Assembly (NCBI RefSeq): GCF_009833965.1
Contig: NZ_CP047165.1
Location: 1,364,001 to 1,428,000 of the forward strand
DNA length: 64,000 nucleotides
Source: Pelistega ratti
GTDB taxonomy: Bacteria; Pseudomonadota; Gammaproteobacteria; Burkholderiales; Burkholderiaceae_B
Direction: 5' to 3'
The notes beneath the pieces are model-generated. The model was given only the letters and a program-made list of their open reading frames with translations. It was not told where the DNA came from and made no database searches. A program made the translations under genes and the position numbers. Shown one piece after another: positions 40,354 through 49,878 of this stretch. Positions within the stretch are counted from its first letter, which is position 1, and each line of letters begins with the position of its first letter.

Positions 40354-41916
40354 GTGCTGACTACTACAAACCTTCAACAATACCTTCCCTTGCTTTCTCA
40401 ACTTCAGCGAGGGATTGAAAGAGAAACCATACGTCTTGATAATACAGGATATTTTTCTCAGACACCACATCCTATTGTACTAGGGTCAGCACTTACACAC
40501 CCTTATATCACCACAGATTACTCTGAATCACTACTCGAAATCATCACAGATCCACAACCATCTGTAGAGGCATTACGACAACAATTACTTGAAGTACATA
40601 CATTTGTACAACAAAATATCCCCGATCAAATTTTATGGGGACAATCTATGCCATGCGAGTTACCCAAAGAAGAAGATATTCCCATTGCTCAGTATGGTTC
40701 TTCTAATTCGGGTAAATTACGCCATGTCTATCGTCAAGGCCTAGCAGTTCGTTATGGTAAAAAAATGCAATGTATTGCAGGACTTCACTATAACTTTTCA
40801 GTACCAGATGCCTTATGGGATATACTGCCCTTATCAGGAGGGACACATCAAGATCGCCAGAATAATGGCTATATGGGGCTTATTCGTAACTTTAGACGCT
40901 ATGCTTGGTTATTAATGTATCTCTTTGGTGCATCACCTGCTATCAATGGTTCATTCTTAGACGAACAGCAAAAATCTTTTCTCAAACCTTTATTTGAAGG
41001 ACAAGACCATACCTATTATCTTCCATGGGCAACCAGTTTGCGCATGAGTGATTTAGGCTATAAAAATGATACTCAAGCACAATTAAAATCGTGCTTTAAT
41101 GATATTCATGGTTTTGCCAAACTAATTGTTGATGCCGTTACCACTTCTTGGCCAGCTTACGAAAAAATAGGGACACAAAAAAATGGGCAATGGATTCAAC
41201 TGAATACCAATATACTTCAAATAGAAAATGAATTCTATAGCACTATCCGTCCTAAAAGAACACATGGACGAGGAGAACGTCCTGTCACAGCACTCATCAA
41301 GCATGGTATTCAATATATTGAGGTTCGTTGTATTGATATTAACCCCTTTGATCCACTGGGAATTGATGCAGATACCTGCTATTTCCTTGATACCTTCTTA
41401 GTTTTTTGTGCTATTAAAGAAAGCCCTCTTTTTGGTGGCTCTGGTGATTGCACTGAAAGTAACCTTAATTTTAATACTGTTGTCAATATGGGACGAAAAC
41501 CTAATTTACAACTTAGCGATCACGGAAAAGCCGTATTACTGAAAGATTGGGGGATTTCGTTATGTGAACAATTAGCACCAGTAGCAGAATCGTTAGATAC
41601 CGCTTATCAAACACACCATTATACACAAGCACTTGCTCGCCAAAAAGCTAAGTTACTAGATGCTTCCCTTTGCCCTTCTCATCAAGTGCTATCTCTGTTG
41701 CAGCAGTCTAATACTAGCTTTAATGAAACCTTCTTAAAAGTAAGTCAACAGGCCTCTCATTATTTAGCCTCTGTTGATTTATCTGATACCGTTCGCCAAC
41801 ATCTTACACAAACTGTTCAAGATAGTTTAATCAAACAAAAAGAAATTGAAGCTAGCGATAATATTAGCTTTGAAGCATATCTTCAGCAGTTCATTGATGC
41901 TTTACAGTTAAATTAA
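40354..41916 (+). CDS. gshA: Glutamate-cysteine ligase
   Basis: GshA joins glutamate and cysteine, the first step of glutathione synthesis. The 520-residue length and signatures (RGIERETIRLD, TDYSESLLEIIT, AGLHYNFSVP, IEVRCIDINPFDPLG) match the E. coli-type enzyme. It starts with GTG, five bases after AGGGTG. The gene is transcribed alone and ends at a perfect 11-bp hairpin. Confidence 0.96.
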   Translation: MLTTTNLQQYLPLLSQLQRGIERETIRLDNTGYFSQTPHPIVLGSALTHPYITTDYSESLLEIITDPQPSVEALRQQLLEVHTFVQQNIPDQILWGQSMPCELPKEEDIPIAQYGSSNSGKLRHVYRQGLAVRYGKKMQCIAGLHYNFSVPDALWDILPLSGGTHQDRQNNGYMGLIRNFRRYAWLLMYLFGASPAINGSFLDEQQKSFLKPLFEGQDHTYYLPWATSLRMSDLGYKNDTQAQLKSCFNDIHGFAKLIVDAVTTSWPAYEKIGTQKNGQWIQLNTNILQIENEFYSTIRPKRTHGRGERPVTALIKHGIQYIEVRCIDINPFDPLGIDADTCYFLDTFLVFCAIKESPLFGGSGDCTESNLNFNTVVNMGRKPNLQLSDHGKAVLLKDWGISLCEQLAPVAESLDTAYQTHHYTQALARQKAKLLDASLCPSHQVLSLLQQSNTSFNETFLKVSQQASHYLASVDLSDTVRQHLTQTVQDSLIKQKEIEASDNISFEAYLQQFIDALQLN

Positions 41917-41958
41917 ATCTTAATAGTAAATTTTTAATTACCATTAAAATTTATTCAG

Positions 41959-41984
41959 AAACCTCTATATACCTATAGAGGTTT
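41959..41984 (+). terminator. Terminator after gshA
   Basis: AAACCTCTATA and TATAGAGGTTT form a perfect 11-bp stem with a four-base loop and continue into TT. Confidence 0.85.
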
Positions 41985-42116
41985 TTAATTTCTCTATATT
42001 ATTAGCTATTAACTTTTTCTGACCCCCAATCCCCTAGCAGAAAACAAATAATATAAACAAATATAAAAAGGGCAGTACATAACCACCCTTTTTACTCATT
42101 ACAACATCTACCCGTT

Positions 42117-42608
42117 TTATTCTTCTGCTGGTTCAGCAAATTGACCACCAGAAGCATTAACCATATACACCACGGCACGTTTCACTTCTAAATCACTCAA
42201 TGAAGCATCACCACCTTTAGCTGGCATACCATTTAAACCCAAAATAGCATGTTTATAAACGGTTTCTTCGCCCTGTGCAATACGAGGAGCCCATGTTGCA
42301 TCATCTCCCTTTTTAGGCGCACCCGCTAAACCTGCATCATGACAGGACATACAAAGTTTTTTATAAACTTGTTCACCCGTAAGAGGACCAGTTGCCTCAT
42401 CTTGCTTAGCCACAATACGAGGAGCACCAATATTGTATTGAGCAACAGGAGCAATACGATTCTCAATGGCTTCTTGTGTTAATAAAGCAGGATCTGCCTC
42501 TGGTGAGCTAAAAGATTTGACCAAGGCAACAATCACAATAATTGGTACTAGTAATGCCAAAGCAAGTTTAATAAGTGTTGGGCCTGATTTATTCGTATTT
42601 GTGCTCAT
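42117..42608 (-). CDS. Membrane-anchored c5-type cytochrome c
   Basis: The 163-residue protein has one N-terminal membrane segment (about 13-32) and a single haem-binding motif C86-M-S-C-H90 in KKLCMSCHDAGLAGAPKKGD. Met128 in GLNGMPAKGG is the probable sixth ligand, and the C-terminal VKRAVVYMV completes the c5 fold. It probably shuttles electrons at the periplasmic face of the inner membrane, for example to a terminal oxidase. It stands alone upstream of the tRNA-Arg gene and diverges from it. Confidence 0.92.
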   Translation of the reverse strand: MSTNTNKSGPTLIKLALALLVPIIVIVALVKSFSSPEADPALLTQEAIENRIAPVAQYNIGAPRIVAKQDEATGPLTGEQVYKKLCMSCHDAGLAGAPKKGDDATWAPRIAQGEETVYKHAILGLNGMPAKGGDASLSDLEVKRAVVYMVNASGGQFAEPAEE

Positions 42609-42768
42609 AAGTTATCCTAAATATAAAAGTAAATGACAAATAACTGAGCAATTATAACTTTACTCTAGGCTATTCTGCAAAATACCTGAATTTTTTGCTA
42701 TTATTATTTACCTTTTAGTGGTTTTAATAAGACGTTTTCCTATTTTTGTCATACAATAGCGAGCAATA

Positions 42769-42843
42769 CTCTCCGTAGTTCAATGGATAGAATAAGAGTT
42801 TCCGAAGCTCTTGATACAGGTTCGATTCCTGTCGGAGAGGCCA
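42769..42843 (+). tRNA. tRNA-Arg (anticodon CCG)
   Basis: The cloverleaf folds completely: acceptor CTCTCCG/CGGAGAG, D-stem GTTC/GAAT, anticodon loop TTCCGAA with CCG, T-arm ACAGG/CCTGT around TTCGATT, and an encoded 3' CCA. It reads CGG codons. Confidence 0.97.
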
Positions 42844-42868
42844 TTATACAGAGATTAATAAATATAAA

Positions 42869-42905
42869 AAACACCTCTATTCACTTACTGTCAATAGAGG
42901 TGTTT
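42869..42905. terminator. Bidirectional terminator between tRNA-Arg and the DUF799 gene
   Basis: AAACACCTCTATT and AATAGAGGTGTTT form a perfect 13-bp stem with an 11-base loop, serving the plus-strand tRNA and the minus-strand lipoprotein operon. Confidence 0.85.
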
Positions 42906-42925
42906 AATCTAATCAACACTATTAT

Positions 42926-43591
42926 TTATTGCTTAGGCTGATTTTTCCAATATTTTGGTGAACGAGGGCCATAAAGAATACCATCTGTCACACTAGCCGA
43001 TAAGAGACGATTACTTGTAACACCTGCTATATCATAGCCTTTATCTGCCACAGATTCTACAATTTGCTGAATAACCGCAGTGAGTAACATACCGATAATA
43101 TTACCACTACTATTATTGTTACCCTCATTAGAAGAAGCTCTTGCTGAACCTGTCCATAAAGTAGCACCTGTACGTGCATCTACGAGTCTAGCATTAGCAG
43201 CTACATCAGTACCACTTTGTACAACACGATAACTTGTACCATACTCTGTTACTGTAATATAGAGTACAGCATCTGTACCAAACACCTCTTGTAGCTTATC
43301 AAGTGGAATGGCATGAATATCGTTAGGAACATCTAAACCATTATGACGAAAAGCTTGTTTAACCACTTCAACCGGGAACACATAATAGCCTGATTCTGCC
43401 AATGGATATACCGTATTCGTCAGTACACTATTTGATGCAGCAACATCTGGCGACTCATTAATAGGCGGTAATACTAAAATAGAAGCAGGATTACTCGTTT
43501 GAAAAGCAGTGTAATCATAAGCCTGTCTATTTGATGCGCAGGCTGTTAATAATAAAAGACCCGCTAAGGCTATCCAAAAACGTTTTTTCAT
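42926..43591 (-). CDS. DUF799/GNA1162-type lipoprotein
   Basis: The 221-residue product has a lipoprotein signal LLLLTACASNR with cysteine 18 as the lipidation site. The mature domain resembles the DUF799 family, represented by meningococcal GNA1162, with ILVLPPINESPDVAASNS and a late GPRSPKYW. GNA1162 has a TolB-like fold and is thought to belong to an envelope or transport complex. It is the third gene of the CsgG-like/DUF4810/DUF799 operon and overlaps the DUF4810 gene by four bases. Confidence 0.88.
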   Translation of the reverse strand: MKKRFWIALAGLLLLTACASNRQAYDYTAFQTSNPASILVLPPINESPDVAASNSVLTNTVYPLAESGYYVFPVEVVKQAFRHNGLDVPNDIHAIPLDKLQEVFGTDAVLYITVTEYGTSYRVVQSGTDVAANARLVDARTGATLWTGSARASSNEGNNNSSGNIIGMLLTAVIQQIVESVADKGYDIAGVTSNRLLSASVTDGILYGPRSPKYWKNQPKQ

Positions 43592-44004
43592 TTTTTAGCC
43601 CCTCCCTTTTTCTTGGTTTTTGCTGATACTTTTTTAGCAACAGGTTTATCTTCTGTCGGTGTATCCATTTTGGCTTTATCTTTAAGCAAGAAACTCATAA
43701 ATTGAGCAGACTCCGGGAAAAGCTCTTGCTCTTTTAAAAATGCACTTCTCGCCAACTCTTGTTTCCCTATTTCAGAATACAAAAGACCTAATTGCGCATA
43801 AGCACCAGGAGCAACATTTTTACCCCCTGATGTCGTTTGTTCAATATATTTTTCTAAACGACCAATCTGTTCATCAGGAGAGAGTTCACTTTGCATTCCT
43901 TTATACATATCGCTTGGATAAGTTCCCCAAGAATACAAGTTTTCAGGGCCACTTGCGCAAGCGGCTAAAGATAAAATAAGGGGGAGTAACCATAATTTTT
44001 TCAT
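43588..44004 (-). CDS. DUF4810 small lipoprotein
   Basis: The 138-residue lipoprotein has signal LILSLAACASGP with cysteine 16, then LYSWGTYPSDMYKGMQ and a short tetratricopeptide-like helical stretch (GAYAQLGLLYSEIGKQELA). It ends in a very Lys-rich tail (KKVSAKTKKKGGAKK) that could bind a nucleic acid, acidic lipid or the peptidoglycan. It is the middle gene of the lipoprotein trio, 15 bases after the CsgG-like gene. Confidence 0.87.
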   Translation of the reverse strand: MKKLWLLPLILSLAACASGPENLYSWGTYPSDMYKGMQSELSPDEQIGRLEKYIEQTTSGGKNVAPGAYAQLGLLYSEIGKQELARSAFLKEQELFPESAQFMSFLLKDKAKMDTPTEDKPVAKKVSAKTKKKGGAKK

Positions 44005-44019
44005 TTATTATCCCCAGTC

Positions 44020-44700
44020 TTAGCGTACAGGATTCCACGCACCACTTTCGATACCATTAACTAATTTATCAACAGCTTCACGAATCGCCAAATCAAGTAC
44101 CTTACCACTTAATGTTGCATCATAACCTGATGTACCACCAAAACCCACTACTTCACGGTTAGATAATTGATATTCACCTGCACCTTGTGAAGAGTACACA
44201 ACTTCAGAAGATGTAACGTCCACCACATTGAGACTCACTTTAGCATAAGCCACCTGTGTTTTACCACGACCTAAAAGACCAAATAACTGACGATCACCTA
44301 CTTCTTTACGACCAAATTCAGTCACATCACCCGTAATCACATAGTTAGCACCTTTGAGTTTTTGCCCCTTACCACGGATACCCGCTTCTGTTTTGATTTC
44401 ATCCATATTGGTACGATCAAGTACATTAAAACGACCTGTTTGTTGTAAGTGAGTGACTAAAATAGTTTTAGCTTGGTTGCCAACTTGATTATTACCATTT
44501 GAGAAAATACCTTGTTGATAACCTGAGCGATTATCAAATTTACCCACGGCAATGGGGCTACGAACACCATGATATTGACTCGCTGTTGCAGCACTTGCTA
44601 CTTGCTGTGTTTCAACAGATTTAAAGCTTTCTGTTGCACAACCTGCTAATACAACAACAAGACCACCTAAAGCGAATTTTGATAATTTTTTCATTTTCAT
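44020..44700 (-). CDS. CsgG/HfaB-like lipoprotein
   Basis: The 226-residue protein has signal GLVVVLAGCATES with a lipidation cysteine and a CsgG/HfaB-like domain: PIAVGKFDNRSGY, ILVTHLQQTGRFNVLDRTN, GADYVITGDVTEFG-like region (here KGANYVITGDVTEFG) and VDVTSSEVVYS. Curli CsgG forms an outer-membrane secretion pore, but no curli genes are present. It leads the operon with DUF4810 and DUF799, an arrangement also known in Neisseria. The role in export or envelope assembly is inferred. Confidence 0.88.
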   Translation of the reverse strand: MKMKKLSKFALGGLVVVLAGCATESFKSVETQQVASAATASQYHGVRSPIAVGKFDNRSGYQQGIFSNGNNQVGNQAKTILVTHLQQTGRFNVLDRTNMDEIKTEAGIRGKGQKLKGANYVITGDVTEFGRKEVGDRQLFGLLGRGKTQVAYAKVSLNVVDVTSSEVVYSSQGAGEYQLSNREVVGFGGTSGYDATLSGKVLDLAIREAVDKLVNGIESGAWNPVR

Positions 44701-45132
44701 TGCCTCTATTAAAAGAATAAATACTCATCAAATATTACCATAATTTTCAATAAATTATAAATATTTACTATATAATTACTATTCTTATTTAAAATAAATA
44801 AGAGTGAAATAACAGTAAGTAGTTACACTAAAAAGCTATTCCATCCGCTCCCTCTATAAAAAATAAGAATAGTTATACGATTAACCCTAAATAATAAGGA
44901 AATAACGATCATTAATCACCATATTATTTATAATAAAAATAGCTTAATGGATATTGATAATTTATGTTTACTTATAATGCAGATGCAAATAATATCCATA
45001 CAAGTTAATAAAAATTACTCTTTTTCTTGTAAAATTTCGTTAATAAAAAAATAAGCACTAATCTGATAGCATACTCCCCATTTATAATACGACAATCCTT
45101 TATCATCATAGATTATTTTTATCCGCTTTCCT
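44701..45132. other. AT-rich intergenic region between the lipoprotein operon and the MFS gene
   Basis: These 432 bases hold no supportable gene. One 9-bp inverted repeat, ATGGATATT/AATATCCAT (44947-44955 and 44991-44999), lies about 130 bases before the MFS start. The two divergent promoters must lie here but cannot be fixed. Confidence 0.4.
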
Positions 45133-46347
45133 ATGTCTCAACATCAATCCCCCACAACCACCCATGAAAATGGCTCTTGGTTTGTGATTGCTATCTTTGC
45201 CTTTGCTGCCTTTATTTTTAATACCACTGAATTTGTCCCCATTGGTTTGTTACCCAATATCGCCCAATCACTTGAGATTCCTGAGTCACAAACTGGTTTA
45301 TTAATGACAATTTATGCTTGGTCTGTTACCCTGCTATCCATCCCTTTAACACTAGCGACAGCCCGTATCGAACGCAGAAAATTACTCGCTATTCTCTTTG
45401 CTGTTTTCTTACTTGCCCATATCGTATCAGCATTCGCATGGGATTACTATAGTTTAATGGCAAGTCGCTTATTAATTGCTTGCACACATGCTATTTTCTG
45501 GGCAATTACCATTCCTCTTGCTACACGCCTAGCACCACAAGGTAATCGCATCAAAGCACTCGCTTTTATGGTAACAGGCTCTTCTCTAGCCACTGTACTT
45601 GGTGTTCCCCTTGGTACTGCCATTGGTCAGCATATTGGTTGGCGTACTACCTTTGGACTTATTGCGGTTATTGCTGGGATTATTATGATATTACTCATCA
45701 AAGAATTACCTCAATTACCCAGTAAAAACGCAGGTTCTTTAAAATCATTACCCTCATTGATGAAAAGACCTACCTTAGTCTATGCTTTCCTACTCACTGC
45801 ACTAACGATTACAGGCTACTTTACTGTCTATACCTATATCACTCCTTATTTACGAGAGGTAGGTGGTTTTGATGAAACATTTGTTATTTGGGTACTCTTT
45901 ACCATTGGTGGTGCAGGGATTATTGGCGGATATTTATTTACGCGACTGAATCGTCTCTTACCCCTCAATACCTATTCTATTAGTGCCATTATTTTAATAT
46001 TTTGCTTAATCTTTTTAAAATTCAGCTATCAGCATAAAGTGATTGTATTAGCACTTGCCCTTTTCTGGGGGATTGCCATTACCTTAATTGCTATGAGTTT
46101 ACAAACAAAAGTCCTTGAAGCTGCCAGTGATGCTGCTGATATTTCTGTTGCTATTTTCTCTGCTACTTTTAATATTGGTATTGGTAGTGGTGCGCTCATA
46201 GGAAGTATGGTACTGGATCATTTGGGTGTTAAGCATATTACCCATATTGGTTCAGCTTTTATCTGGGTGGCATTATTGATTTTCTTAGTTTTAGCACGGA
46301 GAGTATGGATAGTGAAGGAAGAGCCTACCTCACAGCCTAAAAGATAA
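45133..46347 (+). CDS. MFS sugar efflux transporter, SotB-like
   Basis: The 404-residue, twelve-helix MFS protein belongs to the DHA1 group. FIFNTTEFVPIGLLPNIAQS in helix 1 and the helix 2 stretch TGLLMTIYAWSVTLLSIP match SotB/YdeA-type sugar or arabinose efflux proteins and their relatives. The substrate is uncertain. It is alone, flanked by two hairpins on its downstream side (46361-46383 and 46410-46444). Confidence 0.8.
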   Translation: MSQHQSPTTTHENGSWFVIAIFAFAAFIFNTTEFVPIGLLPNIAQSLEIPESQTGLLMTIYAWSVTLLSIPLTLATARIERRKLLAILFAVFLLAHIVSAFAWDYYSLMASRLLIACTHAIFWAITIPLATRLAPQGNRIKALAFMVTGSSLATVLGVPLGTAIGQHIGWRTTFGLIAVIAGIIMILLIKELPQLPSKNAGSLKSLPSLMKRPTLVYAFLLTALTITGYFTVYTYITPYLREVGGFDETFVIWVLFTIGGAGIIGGYLFTRLNRLLPLNTYSISAIILIFCLIFLKFSYQHKVIVLALALFWGIAITLIAMSLQTKVLEAASDAADISVAIFSATFNIGIGSGALIGSMVLDHLGVKHITHIGSAFIWVALLIFLVLARRVWIVKEEPTSQPKR

Positions 46348-46409
46348 GGATAAAAATATAAGGTGGGTTTTGCTAGCCCACCTGTATAGCTTACTATTTC
46401 CAAATATAA

Positions 46410-46444
46410 AAAAGGCTATATTTAATTTATCAATATAGCCTTTT
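46410..46444. terminator. Bidirectional terminator between the MFS gene and trhP
   Basis: AAAAGGCTATATT and AATATAGCCTTTT form a perfect 13-bp stem with a 9-base loop and A/T tracts on both sides. An earlier hairpin, AGGTGGG/CCCACCT at 46361-46383, may also contribute. Confidence 0.8.
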
Positions 46445-46483
46445 ATAAATACCGTTAAGAAAAAATATACTTAATGATAAACA

Positions 46484-47899
46484 CTATCCCTTTTTATTTT
46501 TACGGGTTTCGCCACGGATAATTTGCTCTACTTTATCTTTAGACTTTTCATCTAAAATTCGAGCAATCACCGCTTTTTCCTTACCATGCATATTAGGTAC
46601 TCTCACTTGGATACCATTACCGGGAGCAACATCAATCGGATTACCATCTAATTCAATGGCTTCTACTAACATCAATTGATTACCATCAGGGTGCACTACC
46701 TCAAGCGTATCACCTACCGCAAAACGATTTTTTACTTCAATCGTTGCCCAGCCCTCTTCATCTACAGATAGCACAATACCGGCATATTGTGTTTTCTTAG
46801 AAATAGAGTAGTTATGGAGATAATTTTGATATTCTTGTGTTTGATGGCGCTCTAAGAACCCTGGTGTATAACCACGATTAGCCAAGCCCTCTAAATCCGC
46901 TAATAATTCAGGATTAAATGGACGACCAGCAACCGCATCATCAATCGCTCGGCGATAAGCCTGAGCTACACGCGCCACATAATAAATAGATTTAGTACGT
47001 CCCTCTACTTTTAGCGAGTCCACCCCAATTTTAATTAAACGTTCTACCTGCTCAATTGCCCGTAAATCTTTAGAGTTCATGATATATGTACCATGCTCAT
47101 CTTCCATAATAGGCATAAATTGCCCTGGACGATTACTCTCTTCTAATAGATAAACCTTATCTGCGAGTGGATGACGAGGAGCACCCCCACAAGCTGCAAA
47201 ATTAGCATTTGCTTCTTCTTGCAATTGGTTAAAATCAAATCCTTGCAACAGCTGTGCATCACCAGCATCACTTTCTTTCGTTTCATGCACTTTATAGTCC
47301 CAACGACAAGAATTCGTACAGGTTCCTTGGTTAGGGTCACGCTGGTTAAAATAGCCTGACAATAAACAACGACCAGAATAGGCAATACATAATGCCCCAT
47401 GCACAAAAACTTCTAATTCAATATCAGGACATTCTTGACGAATTTCTTCAATCTCATCCAATGATAATTCACGAGACAGAATAATACGCTCTACCCCAGC
47501 TTTTTGCCAGAATTGTACACCCCAATAATTTGTTGTATTCGCTTGAACCGAAAGATGAATAACCGCTTCAGGCCAACGCTCTTTGGTTTTCATAATCAAG
47601 CCCGGATCTGCCATAATCAGCGCATCTGGCTTCATTTCCATAATAGGAACAAGATCATCCAAATAAGTTTTTAGCTTAGAGTTATGAGGAATCACATTAC
47701 TCGCCACAAAAAACTTTTTACCACGAGCATGTGCTTCGTCAATCGCTTGTTTCATTTTTTCAAAACGCACAAACTCATTGTTACGAGCACGCAAAGAATA
47801 ACGAGGCTGACCAGCATAAACAGCATCCGCCCCAAAGTCAAAAGCCGCACGCATACGGTCTAAACCGCCAGCCGGCAAGAGTAGTTCAGGAGATTTCAT
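46484..47899 (-). CDS. trhP: tRNA uridine hydroxylation protein TrhP (U32 peptidase family, YegQ-like)
   Basis: TrhP is needed for prephenate-dependent 5-hydroxylation of U34 in a set of tRNAs. The 471-residue protein begins MKSPELLLPAGGLDRMRAAF, carries the U32 signature EVFVHGALCIAYSGRCLLSG and the cysteine cluster C..C in TCTNSCRWDYKV, and has a C-terminal beta-domain. An upstream TTG start (47929) would add ten residues, but the family starts at this ATG. It is transcribed alone. Confidence 0.92.
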   Translation of the reverse strand: MKSPELLLPAGGLDRMRAAFDFGADAVYAGQPRYSLRARNNEFVRFEKMKQAIDEAHARGKKFFVASNVIPHNSKLKTYLDDLVPIMEMKPDALIMADPGLIMKTKERWPEAVIHLSVQANTTNYWGVQFWQKAGVERIILSRELSLDEIEEIRQECPDIELEVFVHGALCIAYSGRCLLSGYFNQRDPNQGTCTNSCRWDYKVHETKESDAGDAQLLQGFDFNQLQEEANANFAACGGAPRHPLADKVYLLEESNRPGQFMPIMEDEHGTYIMNSKDLRAIEQVERLIKIGVDSLKVEGRTKSIYYVARVAQAYRRAIDDAVAGRPFNPELLADLEGLANRGYTPGFLERHQTQEYQNYLHNYSISKKTQYAGIVLSVDEEGWATIEVKNRFAVGDTLEVVHPDGNQLMLVEAIELDGNPIDVAPGNGIQVRVPNMHGKEKAVIARILDEKSKDKVEQIIRGETRKNKKG

Positions 47900-48039
47900 A
47901 GATAAATTTATTTCATATAAGCAAGTCAATCAAACCATTTTGATTGATGCCATGATTTTAACACTACTTTTTAATCAATGAATTTTTAAGGATATATTTT
48001 ATGATTAAAGTAAAGCCATATCACAAAGAAATGATTACC

Positions 48040-48077
48040 TTCAATCTCTACTCTAGTGGTAAAAAGTAGAGATTGAA
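48040..48077. repeat. 13-bp perfect inverted repeat downstream of psd
   Basis: TTCAATCTCTACT and AGTAGAGATTGAA pair perfectly around a 12-base loop, about 27 bases past the psd stop. Lack of a T-run makes intrinsic termination uncertain; it may protect the psd mRNA end. Confidence 0.6.
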
Positions 48078-48103
48078 ATAGCGTATTAGAAACAATAGCA
48101 GTT

Positions 48104-49000
48104 TTACTTTTTGAGGGTACCTAAAAGCTCACCCATTTTGACGGGTTCACCTGCTTTTAAGTTTAGGTTTAAATTAATACTCTCTTTAGGGAAAAGATTA
48201 ATAACGGTAGAACCCAACTGGAAAGCCCCCATTTCTTGCCCTTTTTTAAGACTGACGGATCCATAACCAGATTCAGGATATTCCCATACTTTAACCTCAT
48301 CATAGCGTGGTGGATTAATCACGCCAGCCCAAACTGTACTGATACTGGCAGTTACTGTAGCACCTACTAGAATTTGTACCATAGAACCAAAGGTAGTATC
48401 AAAGACACAAATCACCCGTTCATTACGTGCAAATAAATCAGGAATATGGCGTGCTAAAAATGGATTAACTGAAAAAAGCTCACCCGGGACATAAACCATC
48501 TTGCGTAAAGTAGCATCACAAGGCATATGCACTCTGTGATAGTCTCTTGGAGAAAGATAGGTCGTTATAAACTGCCCATCTACAAATTGCTGAGCAAGTT
48601 CATCATCACCGGCAAGTAAAGCACTTAACGTAAAATGGTGCCCCTTTGCTTGTAATAATTGTTGTGTTTTAATTGATCCACACTCACTGATACGACCATC
48701 TGCTGGCAAGCATAAATCAGAAGAATCCTCTACAATAGGACGAGCATCTTCTTTGAGCTGACGGATAAAAAAAGCATTAAAGCTCGCATAATCCTCTGGT
48801 TTTTCTTTTAATGCTTCCTTAAAATCTACTTGGTAAGCCTTAGCAAAAAGTTTGATAACCGTATGCGTCACAATACCCCATTCTTTCTGAGCAAACCAGC
48901 CTGCCAATCGAGTAATACATTGTTGCGGTAACATATAATGAAACGCTATTTTTAAACGTTCACGATAAGTGGGTGATGGATACGGTTTAAGAGAAGACAT
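48104..49000 (-). CDS. psd: Phosphatidylserine decarboxylase proenzyme
   Basis: Psd makes phosphatidylethanolamine from phosphatidylserine at the inner membrane. The 298-residue proenzyme has the self-cleavage motif LGST at residues 262-265, where Ser264 becomes the pyruvoyl group of the small subunit. The catalytic PADGR (99-103) and YHRVHMP (154-160) segments are present. It is transcribed alone, 200 bases before trhP. Confidence 0.96.
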   Translation of the reverse strand: MSSLKPYPSPTYRERLKIAFHYMLPQQCITRLAGWFAQKEWGIVTHTVIKLFAKAYQVDFKEALKEKPEDYASFNAFFIRQLKEDARPIVEDSSDLCLPADGRISECGSIKTQQLLQAKGHHFTLSALLAGDDELAQQFVDGQFITTYLSPRDYHRVHMPCDATLRKMVYVPGELFSVNPFLARHIPDLFARNERVICVFDTTFGSMVQILVGATVTASISTVWAGVINPPRYDEVKVWEYPESGYGSVSLKKGQEMGAFQLGSTVINLFPKESINLNLNLKAGEPVKMGELLGTLKK

Positions 49001-49173
49001 TTTTTATCCTTAACTATAAATCCAATAATAAATATATAAAACCAAGGTTTCCATTATAAAGATAATTCCCCTACATTACAAAGTGCTATTTAAAAATTTA
49101 GCCTATTTTTTTGATAGAAGAAAAAACTAAAAGGGATAAAACCATCAAAAATAGCCCTTTTAGTTGAATGAAA

Positions 49174-49878
49174 TCAAACAGCCGCTATCGTTAATGCTAA
49201 AGGAGAAAGTCCCTCAATTTCACCCAGTAAAGTATCACCTGCTTGAATAGCACCAACACCCTCTGGTGTCCCCGTCATGATTAAATCACCCGCCTGTAGA
49301 TGATAAAAACGAGAAATATACGCTAGTAATTCTGCAACCGACCAAATCATATTAGCCGTATTACCAGACTGGCGGATTTGTCCATTAATAGAAAGCGTAA
49401 TCTGTGCTTTATCCATTGATTGCTTAACTTTTTCTTTAGGTGAAATAACTCCTATGACAGCAGCATTTTCAAAATCTTTCGCATCATCCCAAGGCCATGA
49501 TTTTTCTTTATCTTTGGCTTGTAAATCACGGCGAGTTAAATCAAAACCAACCGCATAACCATAAATAGCCTCTAGTACCTGTTTCTCAGTTGCTTGGAAA
49601 AGCGGTTTATCTAATGCCACCACTAGCTCTATTTCATGATGAAAATTATTAGTTTCTGGTGGAAAAGGAATTGTTTGCTGATGACCAATTACATGATGAG
49701 CCGATTTAAGAAAATAAAAGGGGTCTTGTTTTGATTTATCTACACTAGCACCCATCTCTGCTGCATGTGCCGCATAATTACGTCCAATACAAAAAACACG
49801 ATAAACAGGAAATTGTGCTGTTTCATCTAAAATAGGAAGTGTCGTTACTGGGGGAGCAGAAAATAAAAGTTGCGTCAT
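49174..49878 (-). CDS. Fumarylacetoacetate hydrolase-family protein (YcgM/FAHD1-like)
   Basis: The 234-residue protein has the FAH fold with VYRVFCIGRNYAAHAAEMG, the metal site E...E...D region HEIELVVALDKPLF and GFDLTRRDLQ, and the C-terminal MTGTPEGVGA. FAHD1-type enzymes decarboxylate oxaloacetate or hydrolyse acylpyruvates; substrate is unknown. It is transcribed alone. Confidence 0.92.
   Translation of the reverse strand: MTQLLFSAPPVTTLPILDETAQFPVYRVFCIGRNYAAHAAEMGASVDKSKQDPFYFLKSAHHVIGHQQTIPFPPETNNFHHEIELVVALDKPLFQATEKQVLEAIYGYAVGFDLTRRDLQAKDKEKSWPWDDAKDFENAAVIGVISPKEKVKQSMDKAQITLSINGQIRQSGNTANMIWSVAELLAYISRFYHLQAGDLIMTGTPEGVGAIQAGDTLLGEIEGLSPLALTIAAV

Noticed and set aside
44947..44999. 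9-bp inverted repeat ATGGATATT/AATATCCAT upstream of the SotB-like gene
   Set aside because: Arms are AT-rich and 35 bases apart; expected by chance in this composition, so noted only in the intergenic entry.
48001..48069. 22-codon plus-strand ORF with AAGGA upstream, between trhP and psd
   Set aside because: It is very short and its second half is the inverted repeat itself; no other coding sign.
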